Positions 34,619 to 43,170 of a stretch of 64,000 nucleotides of DNA are shown here, one piece after another. Positions within the stretch are counted from its first letter, which is position 1. The number at the start of each line of letters is the position of its first letter. Both the position numbers and the translations under genes were made by a program. This DNA is from Lysinibacillus pinottii (GTDB taxonomy: Bacteria; Bacillota; Bacilli; Bacillales_A; Planococcaceae). Where the stretch lies: contig NZ_JANTOO010000005.1 of the NCBI RefSeq assembly GCF_024753545.1, positions 186,001 to 250,000 on the forward strand, read 5' to 3'. A model generated the notes under the pieces. It was not told the DNA's origin. It was given only the letters and a program-made list of their open reading frames with translations, and ran no database searches.

Positions 34619-35533
34619 TTGAAAAAAGCTTGGATTAAAATTCTAACAGCTACTATGTTAGTATTCGGTGTGATGGCACCAGCAACAGGGTTTGCAGCTG
34701 ATAATACGCCTCCGAAAGCAATTGATGAAAAGTTAGGCGTACCAATCGTTGTATATGGGGCAAATTTATCTGAAGCTGAAAAAGAATCAGTAAAGAAATC
34801 ATTAAAAGTAAGTGAAGAGCCTGAAATCGAAGAAATAACGGTATCAGGTCAGGATTTAGTTAAATACATTAAAGATAGTAATTCAAGTTCCCGCATGTAT
34901 TCTTCTGCTAAAATTACGCGTAGAGATGCAGGGGACGGTCTAGTAATAGAAATTGTCACACCCACAAATATTACACAGGTGACATCTGAAATGTACGCGA
35001 ATGCCATGTTAACGGCGGGGATTGAAGATGCCACAGTACAGGTGGCTGCACCTAAGGCGGTAACAGGGCATTCAGCGTTAGTAGGTATTTACAAGGCCTA
35101 CGAGGTCACTACAGGTGAAACGCTTGATATTGAACGAACAGATGTAGCAAATGAAGAGTTATCAGTTGCAACATCTATTGCTGAATCTGCAGGTGTGGAT
35201 GATGCAAAGGTTGCTGAATTACTAACCGAAATTAAAAAGCAAATTGCTGAAACAAAGCCAGCTACACGTGAAGACGTTGAAAAGATCGTTCAAGAGCAAT
35301 TAAACAAGCTGGAAATTAATTTAAGTGAAAAGGACCGTCAATTGCTCGTAGATTTGATGGATAAAATCAGTAAACTGGATATTGATTTTAGTAAATGGTC
35401 TGAACAGTTAAACGATATTAGTAATACGATTCAGGAGAAGTTTGGCTCTCTCATGGAGGATAAAGGATTCTGGGAAAGTGTGAAAACCTTCTTTGCTAAT
35501 CTAAAAGATACTATATCTTCTTGGTTTAACTAA
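34619..35533 (+). CDS. DUF1002 secreted protein (YpuA-like)
   Basis: A 304-residue exported protein. The signal peptide (KKAWIKILTATMLVFG ... GFAAD) is cleaved near residue 28. The DUF1002 domain (about 30-200) contains the TSEMYANAMLTAGIEDATV block, and the C-terminal third is helical and charged with a Trp-containing end. YpuA of B. subtilis is similar; function is unknown. TTG 34619 has AAAGGGG about 10 bases upstream. It is a single gene with a strong terminator. Confidence 0.82.
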   Translation: MKKAWIKILTATMLVFGVMAPATGFAADNTPPKAIDEKLGVPIVVYGANLSEAEKESVKKSLKVSEEPEIEEITVSGQDLVKYIKDSNSSSRMYSSAKITRRDAGDGLVIEIVTPTNITQVTSEMYANAMLTAGIEDATVQVAAPKAVTGHSALVGIYKAYEVTTGETLDIERTDVANEELSVATSIAESAGVDDAKVAELLTEIKKQIAETKPATREDVEKIVQEQLNKLEINLSEKDRQLLVDLMDKISKLDIDFSKWSEQLNDISNTIQEKFGSLMEDKGFWESVKTFFANLKDTISSWFN

Positions 35534-35545
35534 CAATGAAAAATA

Positions 35546-35596
35546 AAAGAATCTGTCATACTCATTTACTAGAATGAGTGGACAGATTCTTTTTAT
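35546..35596 (+). terminator. Terminator after the DUF1002 gene
   Basis: A long stem AAAGAATCTGTC...ACTCATT pairs with AATGAGT...GACAGATTCTTT, followed by Ts. Confidence 0.9.
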
Positions 35597-35665
35597 TTAG
35601 AAGAGTCGCAAGCTTTGTGAAAATACAAAAAGCTATGGTACTATGAATAAAAGGAGTGGTGAGAA

Positions 35666-35947
35666 ATGGAATTCCAATTACAGCAATTAGCAGGAAATAA
35701 ATTTGCATTTTTGAATGAGCAAGCAGGGGAAAGGCTTGCCGAAATTACTTGGCAGCAAAATGGGCAAGTAATGGTAATGGATCACACATATGTATCAGAT
35801 AAGCTCCGCGGTCAAGGGGTGGCCAAACAATTGCTTGATCAGGCAGCCCAATATGCACGTCAACACGACTACAAGATGGAAGCTGTTTGTTCCTATGTAG
35901 TAGCTGCCTTTGCCAAATCAGATGCATATAATGATGTAAAACGATAA
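35666..35947 (+). CDS. Small GNAT-like acetyltransferase (YjdJ/GCN5-related)
   Basis: A 93-residue minimal GNAT domain. It retains the central acetyl-CoA loop KLRGQGVAKQLL (about 49-60), a VMDHTYV strand before it and CSYVVAAFAK after it. Proteins of this size are the short YjdJ/YidJ-type N-acetyltransferases with unknown substrate. AAAGGAGTGG precedes the ATG. It is a single gene with a perfect terminator. Confidence 0.8.
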   Translation: MEFQLQQLAGNKFAFLNEQAGERLAEITWQQNGQVMVMDHTYVSDKLRGQGVAKQLLDQAAQYARQHDYKMEAVCSYVVAAFAKSDAYNDVKR

Positions 35948-35948
35948 A

Positions 35949-35988
35949 ATAAAGGCAATCTGCTTATAGGTAAGCGGATTGCCTTTTA
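35949..35988. terminator. Terminator after the small GNAT gene
   Basis: A 16-bp stem (AAAGGCAATCTGCTTA/TAAGCGGATTGCCTTT, one G-U) has A- and T-runs on either side and may serve both strands. Confidence 0.9.
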
Positions 35989-36018
35989 ATTACTAAAGTA
36001 AATCATTTAAGCAGCTCC

Positions 36019-36120
36019 TTACAAAAGAATGACACCATAAATTAGTATGGTTAAAAGGCCTGCCCCACCTACTAATGAAGCCATGTCTACCCAATCGTAC
36101 GCTAAATCGAATTCCTTCAT
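36019..36120 (-). CDS. 33-residue single-pass membrane peptide
   Basis: On the minus strand an ATG (36120) with AGGAG 10 bases upstream opens 33 codons ending in TAA. A short acidic/aromatic start (KEFDLAYDWVDM) leads into a hydrophobic helix (ASLVGGAGLLTILIYGVILL). It stands alone between the GNAT terminator and an AT-rich gap. I do not recognise a family. The good ribosome site and amphipathic-then-hydrophobic design make it a plausible real small protein. Confidence 0.5.
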   Translation of the reverse strand: MKEFDLAYDWVDMASLVGGAGLLTILIYGVILL

Positions 36121-36379
36121 TATAATCACGCTCCTATTTTAAGTATTAATTCATTAATTCCCATTACTTGCTTTTTGTAATCATAAATAATTATGATAAA
36201 TGTCGAAAATTATACTGAATTTTAATAGAAGAATGATAAGTACGGCGGATATTAAGCAAGTATACTTCTTATTTTTATATATATGCAGATAGAGATAAAA
36301 AAATAAATGTTTATTCTTCTAAGAATAGGGAAAAACTATAGTACAGAGCTAGTTTCTATATTTTTAGGAGGTAATAAAT

Positions 36380-36688
36380 ATGGCTAAACGAAAAGGAACA
36401 GGTGTTGTCATTGCAGGATTAGCGGGATTAGCAGCATCTTATTTAAGTAAAAAAGAGAACCGTGATAAAGCACTATCGATGTTTAATAATATGAAATCAA
36501 GATTAGAGTCTTATCTGACAACAGGGCCGGATATGCATGACAATATTGCAGAACGCGTATCAACAGAGGTGGCAACAGAGGCTGGTACTTCTCCAACGAA
36601 GATTGCCTCAAATGAGATGGTAGCTGAAGGTGGAGGACATACTGGTGTCCACTTCTATAATGAGGAAATTCAAGACAAGGAAAAATAA
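36380..36688 (+). CDS. Small hypothetical protein with an N-terminal membrane segment
   Basis: A 102-residue protein. A basic start is followed by a weakly hydrophobic Gly/Ala-rich segment (GVVIAGLAGLAASYLS). A helical KKENRDKALSMFNNMKSRL segment and a polar tail follow. It loosely resembles YtxH-like stress proteins, but I cannot assign it. TTAGGAGG is the ribosome site. GTTTAT near 36308 and GGGAAA 13 bases later look a little like a sigma-B promoter, which is suggestive only. Confidence 0.6.
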   Translation: MAKRKGTGVVIAGLAGLAASYLSKKENRDKALSMFNNMKSRLESYLTTGPDMHDNIAERVSTEVATEAGTSPTKIASNEMVAEGGGHTGVHFYNEEIQDKEK

Positions 36689-36689
36689 C

Positions 36690-36726
36690 CAAAAAACCTT
36701 CTCATCTATGTATGAGAAGGTCTTTT
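36690..36726. terminator. Bidirectional terminator
   Basis: A perfect 10-bp stem ACCTTCTCAT/ATGAGAAGGT with A-run and T-run serves the small gene and the convergent MFS gene. Confidence 0.9.
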
Positions 36727-37848
36727 GTGTGGGAGTAGGATTGCTATTGCAAATATTAATAATATAATTCCCGTAAAGATAAAGCCGCTAATCACTCCAA
36801 GTGATAGCCATCCTAACAAGGAAGACCCTATTACTACACCAAGAGAGAAAAATGCATAGAAATAACCATATGCTTTTCCTCGTATTTCAGCGGTTGTGGA
36901 ATCTATTAAGAGTGAATTTATGGAAGGGAAAAGGAATCCAAACCCTACTCCATAACATGCCATTGCTAAGTAAAGTAAAGAGCTAGAATCCGCTTGGCTA
37001 ATTAATAATTGGCTTAATCCCATTAATCCAATACCAAGTGACAATGTTTTTAGGGGATTTACTTTATCAAAAATACGATTAGTTGGTAATAGAAAAACGA
37101 GTACAGCGATAATACCAAATGTGCTCATCAATGTGCCACTTAAACGGGAGTCAAAGCCTAAAGATTGGACTTTGAGCGGTAGAAGATAGGCGATTACACC
37201 TTGTGAAAACATTAAGAAGAAGGCTCCTGAAAATGCCTTTAATGTTCCTGGATTATTAAAGAATACACTTATCGGAATATATGTACTTGGTGCCGATTTC
37301 TCTTTTTTTACTTGATTTGCTCTTAGTAAAAAGAAAGAAAGGATCCCTAATATAAGCATAAAGCTTGCAGTGATGTTAAAAACGAATGGGACACTTGTTC
37401 GGCTTGCTAGAATGCCACTAAAAGCAGGGCCAATAATGGCAGCAATACCAACAAATGCGCCAGATATAGCACTGCCCTTACCTCTTTTTTCGTGTTCGGT
37501 AGCGTTTGCTAGAAAGGTAAAGGCGGCAGGTACAATGAAGCCTGCAACAAGTCCATGAATAAATCGGACTCCTAAAAGCGCAATAGGCTCCTCTATTAAG
37601 TTATAGAGTGTTAACGATAAACCTGTTGTTAAGAGACCAACAATGAGTATGATAAAAGGTCCTTTGCGATCCGTTAAAAAGCCTGAAATGATATTACCAA
37701 ATGTATTGGATAACGAATACATACCTACTGCAAGGCCTGTAAGGAATGCTGATGCTCCTAAAGACTCTGCATATGTACTCATAACAGGTAGCTGGGTAAA
37801 TAGGTCGAAAAAAGAAAAGAAAATAATGACATAAATAAATTTTTTCAT
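36706..37848 (-). CDS. MFS transporter, unknown substrate
   Basis: A 380-residue MFS protein with 12 predicted helices. The loop between helices 2 and 3 reads GFLTDRKGPF, a variant of the MFS motif A. The third and fourth helices contain GVRFIHGLVAGFIVPAAF. Similar proteins are drug or metabolite exporters. ATG 37848 is chosen because GGGAGGAG stands immediately upstream. The gene is alone on its strand, and no regulator is beside it. Confidence 0.8.
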   Translation of the reverse strand: MKKFIYVIIFFSFFDLFTQLPVMSTYAESLGASAFLTGLAVGMYSLSNTFGNIISGFLTDRKGPFIILIVGLLTTGLSLTLYNLIEEPIALLGVRFIHGLVAGFIVPAAFTFLANATEHEKRGKGSAISGAFVGIAAIIGPAFSGILASRTSVPFVFNITASFMLILGILSFFLLRANQVKKEKSAPSTYIPISVFFNNPGTLKAFSGAFFLMFSQGVIAYLLPLKVQSLGFDSRLSGTLMSTFGIIAVLVFLLPTNRIFDKVNPLKTLSLGIGLMGLSQLLISQADSSSLLYLAMACYGVGFGFLFPSINSLLIDSTTAEIRGKAYGYFYAFFSLGVVIGSSLLGWLSLGVISGFIFTGIILLIFAIAILLPHKRPSHT

Positions 37849-37914
37849 AGCTCCTCCCATGAATTAGAACAAATTAGTAAGTTAGTTGCATATATTCCTA
37901 TTATAACATTTCCA

Positions 37915-37954
37915 ATAAAAAAGAACGCCCAATAAGTTTTCACTTAGTAGGCGT
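37915..37954 (-). terminator. Terminator of the CoA-transferase gene
   Basis: On the minus strand ACGCC...AAGT and ACTT...GGCGT arms form an interrupted stem followed by Ts. Confidence 0.65.
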
Positions 37955-37969
37955 CCTGAAAATTGAAGA

Positions 37970-39490
37970 TTAAGCTTTTGAAACTTCTTTTTTCATTGTT
38001 TTGTTTTTAGCAAGGTTTACATGCCAAGAAAGTGCTTCCTCTAAAAGGTGAGGTGTTTGATGGCTACCAGTTGCTTCGACAGCACGGTTGTAGTAATCCC
38101 ATAATTGCTCTTTATAATCTGGGTGTGCACAGTTTTCAATAATTAAAGGTACACGTTCTTTTGGTGCAAGACCACGTAAGTCAGCGATACCTTGTTCTGT
38201 TACGATAACATCTACATCATGCTCAGTATGGTCAACGTGAGATACCATTGGTACGATAGAAGAAATTGCTCCACCTTTTGCGTATGATTTTGTAACAAAA
38301 ATACCAAGGCGTGCGTTACGAGCGAAGTCTCCTGAACCACCGATACCGTTCATCATACGAGTACCAGAGACATGCGTTGAGTTTACGTTACCATAGATAT
38401 CTAACTCAAGAGCTGTGTTGATTGAGATTAGACCCAAACGACGGATAAGCTCAGGGTGGTTAGAAATTTCTTGTGGACGTAAGCAAATTTTATCAGCATA
38501 TTTTTCTAAATTGCCATATACTTTTTGCTGTAATTCTTCAGTCAGTGTAATTGAAGTGGCAGCGGCAAATTTAACTTTACCTGCATCGATTAAGTTAAAT
38601 ACTGCATCTTGAAGTACTTCTGATGCCACGATTAAATCTTCAAATTCTGAATCTGCAAAGCCATCAAGTACAGCGTTTGCAACAGAACCAACACCAGATT
38701 GTAATGGCATTAATTGTTTTGTTAAACGACCTGCTTTAATTTCAGCGCTGAAGAAGTCTAATAAAATGTTTGCCATAGTTTGTGTTTCTTCATCTGGAGG
38801 TACGATTAATGAAGGAGCATCTGGCTCTTCAGAAATAACAATTGCTTTAATTTTAGCTGGATCCACTTTAATACCGATATCACCAATGCGTTGCATAGCG
38901 TCTGTCATTGGAATAGCTTCACGCTTACCTTGTTCACCAGGTACATAAATATCATGGATGCCGATTAAGGCTTCTGGGTGTGAAATGTTTAACTCGATAA
39001 TAATATTTTCTGCATATTCTGCAAAGATAGGTGAGTTACCTACAGAGTTTGTTGGAATAATTAATCCATCTTCAGTAATAGCAACCGCTTCAAGAATTAA
39101 ATACTTGATTGGTCCGATAATTCCTTGGCGCACTAGCTCAGCATTATGAGAAAGGTGAGCATCTACATATAAAACATCCCCAGAGTTAATTAAATTACGG
39201 ATACCAGCGTCTCCTTGGAATGGTCCACGTTTACGAATGGCACCAGCTTCTGCTAAGTACTTATCCACTTCTGGTCCTAATGATGCACCTGTATATACAT
39301 CAATTTTGAATTCTTCATTTTTAGCTCGCTCAACTAAAGCCATTGGCACAACTTTTGCGTCCCCAGCACGAGTAAAACCACTCATCCCAACTACATCACC
39401 GTTAGAAATAAGTGCTGCTGCTTCTTCAGCAGTGACAATTTTACTCTCAAGTTCTTTTAAACCTAGGCGTTTTTGAACATTTGCATCCAT
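37970..39490 (-). CDS. Succinate (acetyl-CoA:succinate) CoA-transferase
   Basis: A 506-residue class I CoA-transferase of the acetyl-CoA hydrolase/SucCoAT family. The active-site Glu lies in IVASEVLQDAVF (about 292-303). The GIGGSGDFARN oxyanion and CoA region lies near 390-400. It would move CoA between succinyl-CoA and acetate, linking acetate use to the TCA cycle. Length is standard. A possible cre site overlaps its promoter region, and a LytTR regulator gene lies just upstream on the same strand. Confidence 0.88.
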   Translation of the reverse strand: MDANVQKRLGLKELESKIVTAEEAAALISNGDVVGMSGFTRAGDAKVVPMALVERAKNEEFKIDVYTGASLGPEVDKYLAEAGAIRKRGPFQGDAGIRNLINSGDVLYVDAHLSHNAELVRQGIIGPIKYLILEAVAITEDGLIIPTNSVGNSPIFAEYAENIIIELNISHPEALIGIHDIYVPGEQGKREAIPMTDAMQRIGDIGIKVDPAKIKAIVISEEPDAPSLIVPPDEETQTMANILLDFFSAEIKAGRLTKQLMPLQSGVGSVANAVLDGFADSEFEDLIVASEVLQDAVFNLIDAGKVKFAAATSITLTEELQQKVYGNLEKYADKICLRPQEISNHPELIRRLGLISINTALELDIYGNVNSTHVSGTRMMNGIGGSGDFARNARLGIFVTKSYAKGGAISSIVPMVSHVDHTEHDVDVIVTEQGIADLRGLAPKERVPLIIENCAHPDYKEQLWDYYNRAVEATGSHQTPHLLEEALSWHVNLAKNKTMKKEVSKA

Positions 39491-39519
39491 AAAAAAATCC
39501 TCCCCTAAATAATTTTGAT

Positions 39520-39533
39520 GGAAACCGATTACA
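39520..39533. promoter_or_regulatory. Possible catabolite-response element (cre)
   Basis: GGAAACCGATTACA fits the CcpA consensus TGWAARCGNTWWCA at 12 of 14 positions. It lies about 30 bases before the CoA-transferase start codon, where CcpA would repress. Assignment is inferred. Confidence 0.35.
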
Positions 39534-39791
39534 AAACTAGAAAAAACATTTGAGAATTTTCTGTTTATTCAGTTGTAGTATGACTCCAACCATTTGAATA
39601 ATACTATCACCAAATTGTCACAATTACTTTATGAATAGCATTAAATTGAGTAAAAAAAGGAAAATCGAGCATTAAGATGATTTTTCGACAGAGAAAACGT
39701 TTTATTGTAGAGCTGTATAAATATAGGTGATTTACACATTAAAACTATGCGAAAATTGTTAATAGGGGACAAAAGGAGGTTTCATAGGCAT

Positions 39792-39832
39792 CAAAAAATA
39801 CAGCGAACAATCCACATACATTGCTCGCTGTA
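39792..39832 (-). terminator. Terminator of the LytTR regulator gene
   Basis: TACAGCGAGCAAT pairs with ATTGTTCGCTGTA (one mismatch) on the minus strand and is followed by six Ts. Confidence 0.85.
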
Positions 39833-39839
39833 CTTATAA

Positions 39840-40490
39840 TTAGAAACCTAAAGAACGACGGAAGTAGCTTGCATAGCGTTGGCTAACAGGGATACGAGTA
39901 CCATCTTTCATAATTAATAAAAACGTTGAGTGAGAATCTGGTTGAATTTCATCGATGTAGTCAATGTTAACGATGTAAGAGCGGTGACAACGAATAAATG
40001 AATCAGGTGCTAAAAATAGCTCTAGATCACTTAGGTTTAAACGGTGATAACCTTCACGAGACATTGTTTTAACAAATGTTTTACGGAGCTGTGTTTCTAA
40101 ATAAATTACTTGATCGTGCTTAATTGGGTACCAGCAGTCATCGATTTTAATTGTAATGTAGTTTGTTAAGAATGCTGATGGTTTTTGCGGGAAGATAGCA
40201 GTAATAGCTCCTTTAGTTTCGCCTTCCTCCATTAAAGGAATACTCATACCGTAATAGGCTACACCGAAAACATCAGGTTCGATGTAAGAGCTAATTTTTT
40301 GACCATAGCTTAGGGCTTTGTGAGCCGCTGAACCTTCTTTAATAGGATCGCCTGGTTTAATCTTTAAATCAACTTTTTTACTTGGCTGGTAATACAAATA
40401 CTCATTGGTATCAGAGATAGCAATGGAAGTATTCTCTGGGAAGAATTCCTTAATGATCTCCATAATTTCTTCTATTTGTTTTGGTTCCAC
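39840..40490 (-). CDS. LytTR-family regulator with an N-terminal PAS-like sensor
   Basis: A 216-residue regulator without a receiver domain. Residues about 1-110 form a PAS-like sensor (SIAISDTNEYLYYQPSK; GSAAHKALSYGQ). Residues about 115-216 form a LytTR DNA-binding domain with VIYLETQLRKTFVKT and FIRCHRSYIVNIDYI. GTG 40490 has GAGGTG 6 bases upstream. The gene lies directly upstream of the CoA-transferase gene in the same direction, but a terminator separates them. Control of that metabolic gene is a reasonable guess only. Confidence 0.82.
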   Translation of the reverse strand: MEPKQIEEIMEIIKEFFPENTSIAISDTNEYLYYQPSKKVDLKIKPGDPIKEGSAAHKALSYGQKISSYIEPDVFGVAYYGMSIPLMEEGETKGAITAIFPQKPSAFLTNYITIKIDDCWYPIKHDQVIYLETQLRKTFVKTMSREGYHRLNLSDLELFLAPDSFIRCHRSYIVNIDYIDEIQPDSHSTFLLIMKDGTRIPVSQRYASYFRRSLGF

Positions 40491-40499
40491 TTTAAACAC

Positions 40500-40995
40500 C
40501 TCGTCTAAACTTTTAAAAATAGTATTATCATCTATTTTACTACATAATCGTATAAATTATATAGAGAAGATTTAGGAATAAAATAGAAAAATGTCGATTG
40601 ACTCATTATAATGGTGTAATTTGTCTTGTATAATTTGTAAATAAATTTATATAATGACTAATTTATTTTGATAGGTATATGGTAAAATTTAATTGTTAGG
40701 ATTAAGTTTACAAGGTTTCTACTATGTCTATGTGATAAATTAGAACTAGAGTAGCAATTAAAATGTGGTTGAAAGGAAATCGCAGAATATGGTAAAATTC
40801 ACTGTATAGTCTATTTTCTTGTGTTCTGGTGTTTAAGTTAGGTTATTTATAAGGTTGTTTTTTTGAAAAAATGTGAAATAGGACTCAGTTCTTAAGATAA
40901 ATTAATAAATACTATTTTCTTATTTTTATTCAATTGGGATTGATGTCAAATATTGTAATGCAGTTCGTGCACTCTGAGGAAAGATGGGGAAGATT
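40500..40995. other. AT-rich divergent gap
   Basis: Nearly 500 bases lie between the divergent LytTR and AraC regulator genes. TATAAT-like motifs occur (for example at 40608 and 40635), and several may act as promoters in either direction. GAGGAAAG and GGGGAA stand before the AraC gene. I find no supported small gene or RNA. Confidence 0.3.
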
Positions 40996-41790
40996 ATGCA
41001 ACTACATCAACATTCTATGTCAGAAACGATTTCCAAAAGATACTTCCAAGAAATCGATAATATAAATCAATATATCGGCGTCGAAGAATTTTTTAATATT
41101 GAGTCGAAATTAATTTTTGAAATTTACCATTTAGAATCCGCCAAAGCGAAGAAATCTTTACATGAGTTAATTGATATTCTTTCAATTCGTTTTGGTAAAC
41201 AGGTCATAAAAATTGTTCGAGGTTATTTTTCTGTTTTGTCTTCGATTGTTGCTCGAAAATTGCTAGACAATCAAGTACCTTCGAAAAAGGCATTTGCTTT
41301 CAATATTGCTTGTAATGACATGATTGAAAACCAAATGAAAGACGCAGAATTTTTGCAATTTGCCGATGATTTAATTGATTTCTTTGTTTATTTTATTGCA
41401 GATCGCAAACAACCGACTTTCCGACATCAAACTGTCAACAAGGTGATCATGTTTATAAATGATGAATTGGAGAATGATTTAACCGTGGAAAGTATAGCTA
41501 ACAACTTCCATATAAGTACTAGTCATTTATCGCGTATTTTTAGAGAACATGTAGGTATTACACTAGTTGAATACTTAAATGTTCGACGTGTAGAAGAGTC
41601 ACAATATTATTTACGACATACAAACAAAAGTATTACATCTATATCTGATCAATTCCATTTCTGTAACCAAAGTTATTTTACACGAATCTTCAAAAAATAT
41701 ACGGGTGTTACGCCAAAGCATTTTAGAGATGAACTTCATCATGAATTTTATCGATTTGAAATGGCTGAGACAGAATTACAAAATGCATAG
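40996..41790 (+). CDS. AraC-family transcriptional regulator with a helical N-terminal domain
   Basis: A 264-residue protein. The C-terminal 100 residues hold two helix-turn-helix motifs of the AraC/XylS type: LTVESIANNFHISTSHLSRIF and the conserved end SYFTRIFKKYTGVTPKHFR. The N-terminal domain is entirely helical and has no cupin, so the signal is unknown. The start is uncertain: ATG 40996 has GGGGAA 6 bases upstream, ATG 40984 sits too close to AGGAAAG. It stands alone; a terminator follows. Confidence 0.8.
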   Translation: MQLHQHSMSETISKRYFQEIDNINQYIGVEEFFNIESKLIFEIYHLESAKAKKSLHELIDILSIRFGKQVIKIVRGYFSVLSSIVARKLLDNQVPSKKAFAFNIACNDMIENQMKDAEFLQFADDLIDFFVYFIADRKQPTFRHQTVNKVIMFINDELENDLTVESIANNFHISTSHLSRIFREHVGITLVEYLNVRRVEESQYYLRHTNKSITSISDQFHFCNQSYFTRIFKKYTGVTPKHFRDELHHEFYRFEMAETELQNA

Positions 41791-41810
41791 CTTTTGAATA
41801 AAAAAATAAG

Positions 41811-41858
41811 AGGTGCGGAGATGTTTAGTCATATTGCTAAAGCTCGCACCTTTTTTTT
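41811..41858 (+). terminator. Terminator after the AraC-family gene
   Basis: AGGTGCG/CGCACCT outer arms with an inner TTAG/CTAA pairing, followed by eight Ts. Confidence 0.8.
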
Positions 41859-41958
41859 ATGAAAATAACAAACATAAATAGTAGCACTTGCTATTTGATA
41901 AAGACAGACCCTATAAGGTATACTTCACAGTAGTTGATAAATTATAGTAGGTGGAAAA

Positions 41959-42717
41959 ATGAAAAATTTGAAACTATTTTCAATGCTTGGGCTAGCTGTT
42001 TTTGTTCTTAGTGGCTGTCAAGCAGTGCAAAACAAAGAAGGTATTTTCTATAGTATTTTTGTAAAACCTATGGAATTTTTACTGGAATTTTTCGGGAACG
42101 ATATCTTTGCAGGTAGTTATGGTTTAGCAATCATTGCGATTACCGTACTCATCCGTTTAGTCTTAATGCCGATTATGTTGAAAAATTATCGTCAACAACA
42201 ATTGATGAAAACAAAAATGGATGCGTTTAAGCCTGAGATGGAAGCAGTTCAGAAAAAAATGAAAGAAGCTAAGACAAAAGAAGAGCAAACGCAATATCAA
42301 CAAGAAATGATGGCTCTCTATCAAAAGCATGGCATTAATCCATTAAATATGGGATGCTTACCAATGTTAATCCAAATGCCAATTATTATGGGTCTTTATT
42401 TCTCGATTTTATATTCAACAGATGTGAAGTCACATGAATTTTTATGGTTTAGCTTAGGGTCACCTGATATCGTCATGACGATTGTAGCGGGTGTTGTATA
42501 TCTCGTTCAGGCACGAGTATCATTATGGACTGTACCTGAGCAGCAAAAAGCCCAAATGAAAATGTTTATTTATATTTCACCAATTATGATTGTCTTTATT
42601 TCAATGTCATCAATGGCAGCATTACCTTTATATTGGTCAGTCAGTGGTGCGTTGTTAATTCTTCAAACATATATTGGCCGTAAATATTATTCGCAACATC
42701 CAGAAAAAGCAAAATAA
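41959..42717 (+). CDS. yidC: YidC/Oxa1-family membrane protein insertase (lipoprotein)
   Basis: A 252-residue insertase that places proteins into the membrane, alone or with SecYEG. The signal peptide ends in LSGC, so it is lipid-anchored at about residue 20. Five membrane helices follow, with the GINPLNMGCLPMLIQMPI block and a charged cytoplasmic hairpin rich in Lys and Gln. B. subtilis has two such proteins, SpoIIIJ and YqjG (the latter controlled by MifM). I see no MifM-like sensor peptide upstream here. A terminator follows. Confidence 0.92.
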   Translation: MKNLKLFSMLGLAVFVLSGCQAVQNKEGIFYSIFVKPMEFLLEFFGNDIFAGSYGLAIIAITVLIRLVLMPIMLKNYRQQQLMKTKMDAFKPEMEAVQKKMKEAKTKEEQTQYQQEMMALYQKHGINPLNMGCLPMLIQMPIIMGLYFSILYSTDVKSHEFLWFSLGSPDIVMTIVAGVVYLVQARVSLWTVPEQQKAQMKMFIYISPIMIVFISMSSMAALPLYWSVSGALLILQTYIGRKYYSQHPEKAK

Positions 42718-42727
42718 TTCATTCATG

Positions 42728-42757
42728 TCGAGGCGCCTTTGTTGCCTCGATTTTTTT
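42728..42757 (+). terminator. Terminator after yidC
   Basis: TCGAGGC/GCCTCGA stem followed by seven Ts; it ends 11 bases before the next start codon. Confidence 0.9.
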
Positions 42758-42768
42758 AGGGGGACAAC

Positions 42769-43020
42769 ATGATGAACAGAAAATGGCTATCATCAATTTT
42801 AGTCGCTATATTTAGTATTGCGGCACTTGTATTTATTATTATAGGGAAATTTAATTTCGCTGTACTTGCAATGACGATTATGTTTGCCTTGTCCAATGGC
42901 TTTAGAGCAAAAAGTTTTGAAGAACAAGGTTATGGAAAAGAAGCAAAATGGATGAAATATATGGCGATCTTTTTTGCGGTAGCTTCAATCATCGTATTCA
43001 TCATTATTCTTACAGACTAA
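42769..43020 (+). CDS. Small two-helix membrane protein
   Basis: An 83-residue protein with hydrophobic helices at about 7-40 and 62-80, joined by a charged loop (RAKSFEEQGYGKEAKWMK). AGGGGGA precedes the double ATG. It follows the yidC terminator, and a long AT-rich leader of the next gene lies after it. I recognise no function. It resembles generic Bacillales membrane proteins of unknown function. Confidence 0.65.
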   Translation: MMNRKWLSSILVAIFSIAALVFIIIGKFNFAVLAMTIMFALSNGFRAKSFEEQGYGKEAKWMKYMAIFFAVASIIVFIIILTD

Positions 43021-43170
43021 TATTGACAAAATATCAAAAGAATTTCACACCTGAAAATGTGAACAGTGCTAAAATGAGATTATATCAATCAAGTAATAAA
43101 ATAAGATAAGTATTTACAGAGGGAGGACTTACTCTTTTCGTATGTGCTATTTTTAAAAGGGGCATAAATA

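Larger units (their letters stand above)
39491..39839. other. Upstream region of the CoA-transferase gene
   Basis: The gap of about 350 bases contains the CoA-transferase promoter area, a cre-like sequence at 39520-39533 and the terminator of the LytTR gene at 39792-39832. AGGGGAGG on the minus strand (about 39500) is the ribosome site. I see no gene. Confidence 0.4.

Noticed and set aside
41859..41958. MifM-like arrest peptide upstream of yidC
   Set aside because: The 100-base gap after the AraC terminator has no suitable open frame with a ribosome site.
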